Shown piece by piece: positions 61,349 to 64,000 of a stretch of DNA of 64,000 nucleotides; position 1 is the first letter of the stretch, and the number at the start of each line of letters is the position of its first letter. Where the stretch lies: positions 186,001-250,000 of the forward strand of contig CAVRIA010000021.1 in assembly GCA_963721115.1 (NCBI GenBank), given 5' to 3'. Below the pieces are notes generated by a model. That model saw only the letters and a list, made by a program, of their open reading frames with translations, did no database searches and was not told the DNA's origin. The position numbers and the translations under genes are program-made. Source of the DNA: CAVRIA01 sp963721115 (lineage in GTDB: Bacteria; Desulfobacterota; Binatia; HRBIN30; CADEER01).

Positions 61349-61765
61349 TTACGGAGAAACCGACGGACTGCCGTTCGCTGCCTTCAGCGTCCCATGCCAC
61401 TCACCTCTGTCGTTGATGGCGGGTAGCTCCCATTCACCCGAGATCGACTCCCCGCTGAGCGTACCGTTGAACGTGGCCTGATTTTCGCCCGCGACGATGA
61501 AGCCCAGCACAACGTCGTCGCCGTTGATCGTCCCACCGGCAACGCCACCGCCGAAAAGGGGAGAGCCTTTGATCGTAAAGGTACCACTCAGATCATCTCC
61601 CGAACGGGTGAGATCGGCTTCCCAAGTACCCTTCATGGCTGCGCCTGCGTGACTCTGCCATTCACCATTGCCGACAAGACTTTGCGCCCTTGCGGGACTA
61701 CTCGGAATCAATCCGATACAAGCGAATGCGGATGTGATGACTACAACGAGGTTCAGGCGTTTCAT
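61349..61765 (-). CDS. Small exported protein
   Basis: A 138-residue protein from the ATG at 61765 with AAGGAG upstream. The signal peptide (LNLVVVITSAFACIGLIPSS) ends near ARAQ/S. The mature part is Gly-rich beta structure: GTWEADLTRSGDDLSGTFTI, VAGGTINGDDVVLGFIVAGE, ATFNGTLSGESISGEWEL. This alternating pattern resembles small extracellular domains with repeated G-T-(F/W)-E/N strands; I know no name for it. Its stop lies only 42 bases before the preferred start of the propeller protein on the same strand, so they may be co-expressed. Confidence 0.8.
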   Translation of the reverse strand: MKRLNLVVVITSAFACIGLIPSSPARAQSLVGNGEWQSHAGAAMKGTWEADLTRSGDDLSGTFTIKGSPLFGGGVAGGTINGDDVVLGFIVAGENQATFNGTLSGESISGEWELPAINDRGEWHGTLKAANGSPSVSP

Positions 61766-61993
61766 GCGATACTCCTTTATCGATTGCACACTTAACCTCA
61801 ATTGGAAAATATGAACGGCCAAGACGCGAAGTTGCCAAGATTTGATATGAGTTTGCCTACTTTTCGACCTGACGCGCCCCATGTACTCCTGGTGAGTTCG
61901 CGGTCCTTCCTCCCATATCCGGGCTCTCTTTCTATTTCTTGGGCGTTCTTGCTGTCTTGGAGGTCTGAGTTGTTCCGATTGAGGTCAAGTGTT

Positions 61994-63747
61994 TCAGTTG
62001 TTCAAACAATACGACTGTAAGTCGAAGGTTTCGACTCCAGACCCCTTCTTCTTGCCGGCTCGCACCTTTTCGTCACTACCCCCGACGCATTCGAACACGT
62101 CGCTCGGAACCTGACCGACGATCATCGTGGGCGTCACTCCGGTCACCGGAAGCTTGACCCACTGCCCGAGCGCGTTCTTGAGCGCCACGCAGTTGCTGTG
62201 GTCGTCGGGCGGCAGCGGCGGCGACCCGGGCGTCGTGTCGACGCAGACGTTGGCCTTTGCTGCCTTGCGGCAGCAGTTGGAGCTGGCGCTCGAATCGCCG
62301 AGGTCGCAGGAGGCATCCTCCGCAAGGGGGTTTCCGTCAATGGCGTTGAAGCCCGCCCCTTGCACGCGCACCGTCTGTCCCTTCAAGAGCGCGTTGCTGG
62401 GAGTGGCTGCGTTGCTGTCGAGCGTAACCGCGACATCTTGGTAGTTTTGGATCGGATCACAGACGACGCCGCTCGGGCTGCACAGGTCGGGCGATTCCGT
62501 GCAGGACGTCACGGCGTCCCGCCACTGGTTGTTTATCGCGTTCACGGTGGCGGAGGAGGCGTTGGCCAGGCCGCAGTCGCCGTTGGCCGTGAAGGCGGAA
62601 TTGCCGTTGAAGTTGATCGCCGTGGAAGAGACGACTCCGTAAACGTTTAGACCGAGGTAGCGGTTGTACGCAGTGGTGAAGCCGGTGCCTGAAACGGCGG
62701 GTGTCACGCCCCCGCTATCCAGGACGTACACTCCCGTGTCTCCATTTCCGCACACATAGTCGTTCACGAAGGCCGGGCTGAAGGTCGTGGCCTCGACTTG
62801 GATGCCGTAGGCGGTGTTGTTCTGGATGATGTTGCTGGACGTGTCGATCTCGTTTCCGGTGTCTCCCTTCACACCCACGGCACCCGTGTATCGGACGGTT
62901 CCGGTCGCGTACTGTCGCCCCGAGAGCTCGACGGTATTGCGCGTCAGCTGTGCCCTGTCGCCGAGAACGCCGGCGCCGTAGTTGTGGTGCAGCCAGCTGT
63001 CCCGAATCTCCTTTGTCGCAGTGCCCGGATCGACCATCACGCCGTTCGAGAAGGCTGAGCGGCCCTCGACGTTGACCACCTCGCCCGAGCCCCCGCTGAG
63101 CTCGATGAGATCGACGTTCTGCTCGTAGCAGGTGCCGCATGTGCCGACGGCGCCGCCGTCGAGGCGAACCGCTTCGACCCTCGTATTGGTCATCGCGCTC
63201 GCGATCAACGTTTTGGATGGGTTGTTTCCCGTCGGGACCGTATTGACGATCGCCATCCCTTTGATGGTGACGTCGTTACCGCTGACGACGATCCTGGTCT
63301 TGTTGGCCATGTCGGCGATGCGGGGGAACTTGCCCTGGTTGCCCTGAGCGGCGGCGAGCGGATCGCCGACGATCGATGGTTCGCCCAGAGCGCCGGTGCC
63401 GTCAATCGTAATGGGTGAGGTGGCGGAACTTCCGACCTGCAGGTCGGCGGTCTGCGACATGACACCGGGCGCGAGAGCAAATTGAACCAGAGTGGCTGGG
63501 TTGACCAGAGCGAGCCCGGTTGCGTAGTTGAGCGCCTTGCGGAAGGTGCACAGCGGAGGACAGGTGCCGATGCTGCTGTCACTGGCCTGGTTCACGGTCA
63601 CCACGGCGGGAAAGTAGGTCCAGCTCACGGTTGCAGCTGCTCGCTCACGTGCTTCGCCAAGGACTCTTGCGCGGCGCTGCTTGTGAAGTCCCCCACCCAA
63701 AGCAAAAGGCAAAGCAAAACCAGGCTGCTCATGCCTCGGCGAATCAT
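61994..63747 (-). CDS. Secreted right-handed beta-helix protein (signal peptide out of frame)
   Basis: The main frame carries a parallel beta-helix: SWTYFPAVVTVNQASDSSIG, CPPLCTFRKALNYATGLALV, ITIDGTGALGEPSIVGD, then repeated N-x-V-x-L-rung patterns (IRDSWLHHNYGAGVLGDRAQ, NIIQNNTAYGIQVEATTF). It ends with Cys-rich segments (CVDTTPGSPPLPPDDHSNC). This fold is used by pectate lyases and surface adhesins; no catalytic set is evident. A good signal peptide, IRRGMSSLVLLCLLLWVGDF, begins at an ATG at 63747 but in a different frame, so an indel between about 63635 and 63700 separates it from the body. In its own frame the body would lack a secretion signal. Confidence 0.75.
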
Positions 63748-64000
63748 TGCGCCTAGTCACTACACAGCTTGCCGAGACATTGCAAGAAAAATATTTGCTG
63801 GGCCGCGACGAGCTATGCTCCCTAGAAGTTTACTTTTGACCGTCCTCGGCGGCTCATGGGTGAGCTCCCTAGCACCGCCCTGCACACACTGCAGACGTCG
63901 CTCCTTGCACCTATACACGGCAGCAAACGACCCAATAGCAGTGACTTTATTCCTACCTGCTGGCGCTTGGGCCCGGCTCGCCGCAGTCGTGGTATGCCAC

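Noticed and set aside
63748..64000. Gene start at the right edge
   Set aside because: No frame with a start, ribosome-binding site and protein-like composition was seen in the last 250 bases.

Overview
This is a high-GC (roughly two-thirds G+C by eye) chromosomal window from a Gram-negative bacterium. Lipoproteins with lipoboxes, signal peptides, an exosortase, an apolipoprotein N-acyltransferase fragment and a soluble transhydrogenase support the Gram-negative call. Three LLM-class (F420/flavin-type) oxidoreductases plus a fourth fragment, short dockerin-like tails (GDCDGDG...GVNIALG), secreted Cys-rich proteins and many SDRs suggest a deltaproteobacteria-like lineage, perhaps the Binatota. 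That placement is inference; there is no rRNA or tRNA here to settle it. No phage, CRISPR array or intact insertion sequence was seen.

Layout. 1-9.0 kb is housekeeping: a thiS-thiG-thiE operon on the minus strand, then alr-purH-purD-purE, a DUF1015 gene and a double-length ThyX-like gene on the plus strand. 9.0-16.3 kb carries a secreted ankyrin protein, a Cys-rich secreted protein, a DUF309 gene, and an overlapping DUF3604 / parvulin PPIase / HupE-UreJ unit. 16.4-25.3 kb is an accessory patch: an HYR-domain protein with a sorting-signal-like tail, duplicated gene remnants, an orphan REC + REC-Hpt pair, an lnt fragment, a VapBC pair, a GYD protein, a Cys-rich/pectinacetylesterase gene, exosortase H with a partner membrane protein, and an SDR flanked by inverted minisatellites. 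25.3-33.6 kb has a DPH6-like ATPase, another SDR, rnhA-ettA, a FIST protein, a lipoprotein and an LLM oxidoreductase.

34.1-39.2 kb is the most striking part. An STT3/PglB-type oligosaccharyltransferase overlaps a glycosyltransferase that reads like eukaryotic ALG2, followed by a convergent ALG11-like glycosyltransferase. Together they look like a compact, eukaryote/archaea-like protein N-glycosylation locus. 39.7-45.5 kb carries a Pro-rich membrane protein, an SDR, two LLM oxidoreductases and an enoyl-CoA hydratase. 45.5-57.8 kb has a hybrid histidine kinase, sthA, an esterase, moaA, a caspase-like/PDZ/thioredoxin lipoprotein, an ABC-2 exporter, metF and a D-2-hydroxyacid dehydrogenase. 58-63.8 kb carries a class II Fic protein and three secreted proteins (beta-propeller/dockerin-like, small exported, beta-helix).

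Data-quality note. At least six genes are broken by single-base frameshifts and one by an in-frame TGA. Three of the breaks fall exactly on G/C homopolymer runs, which suggests that some are consensus errors rather than decay. Coordinates for those genes span the reading frame I reconstructed.
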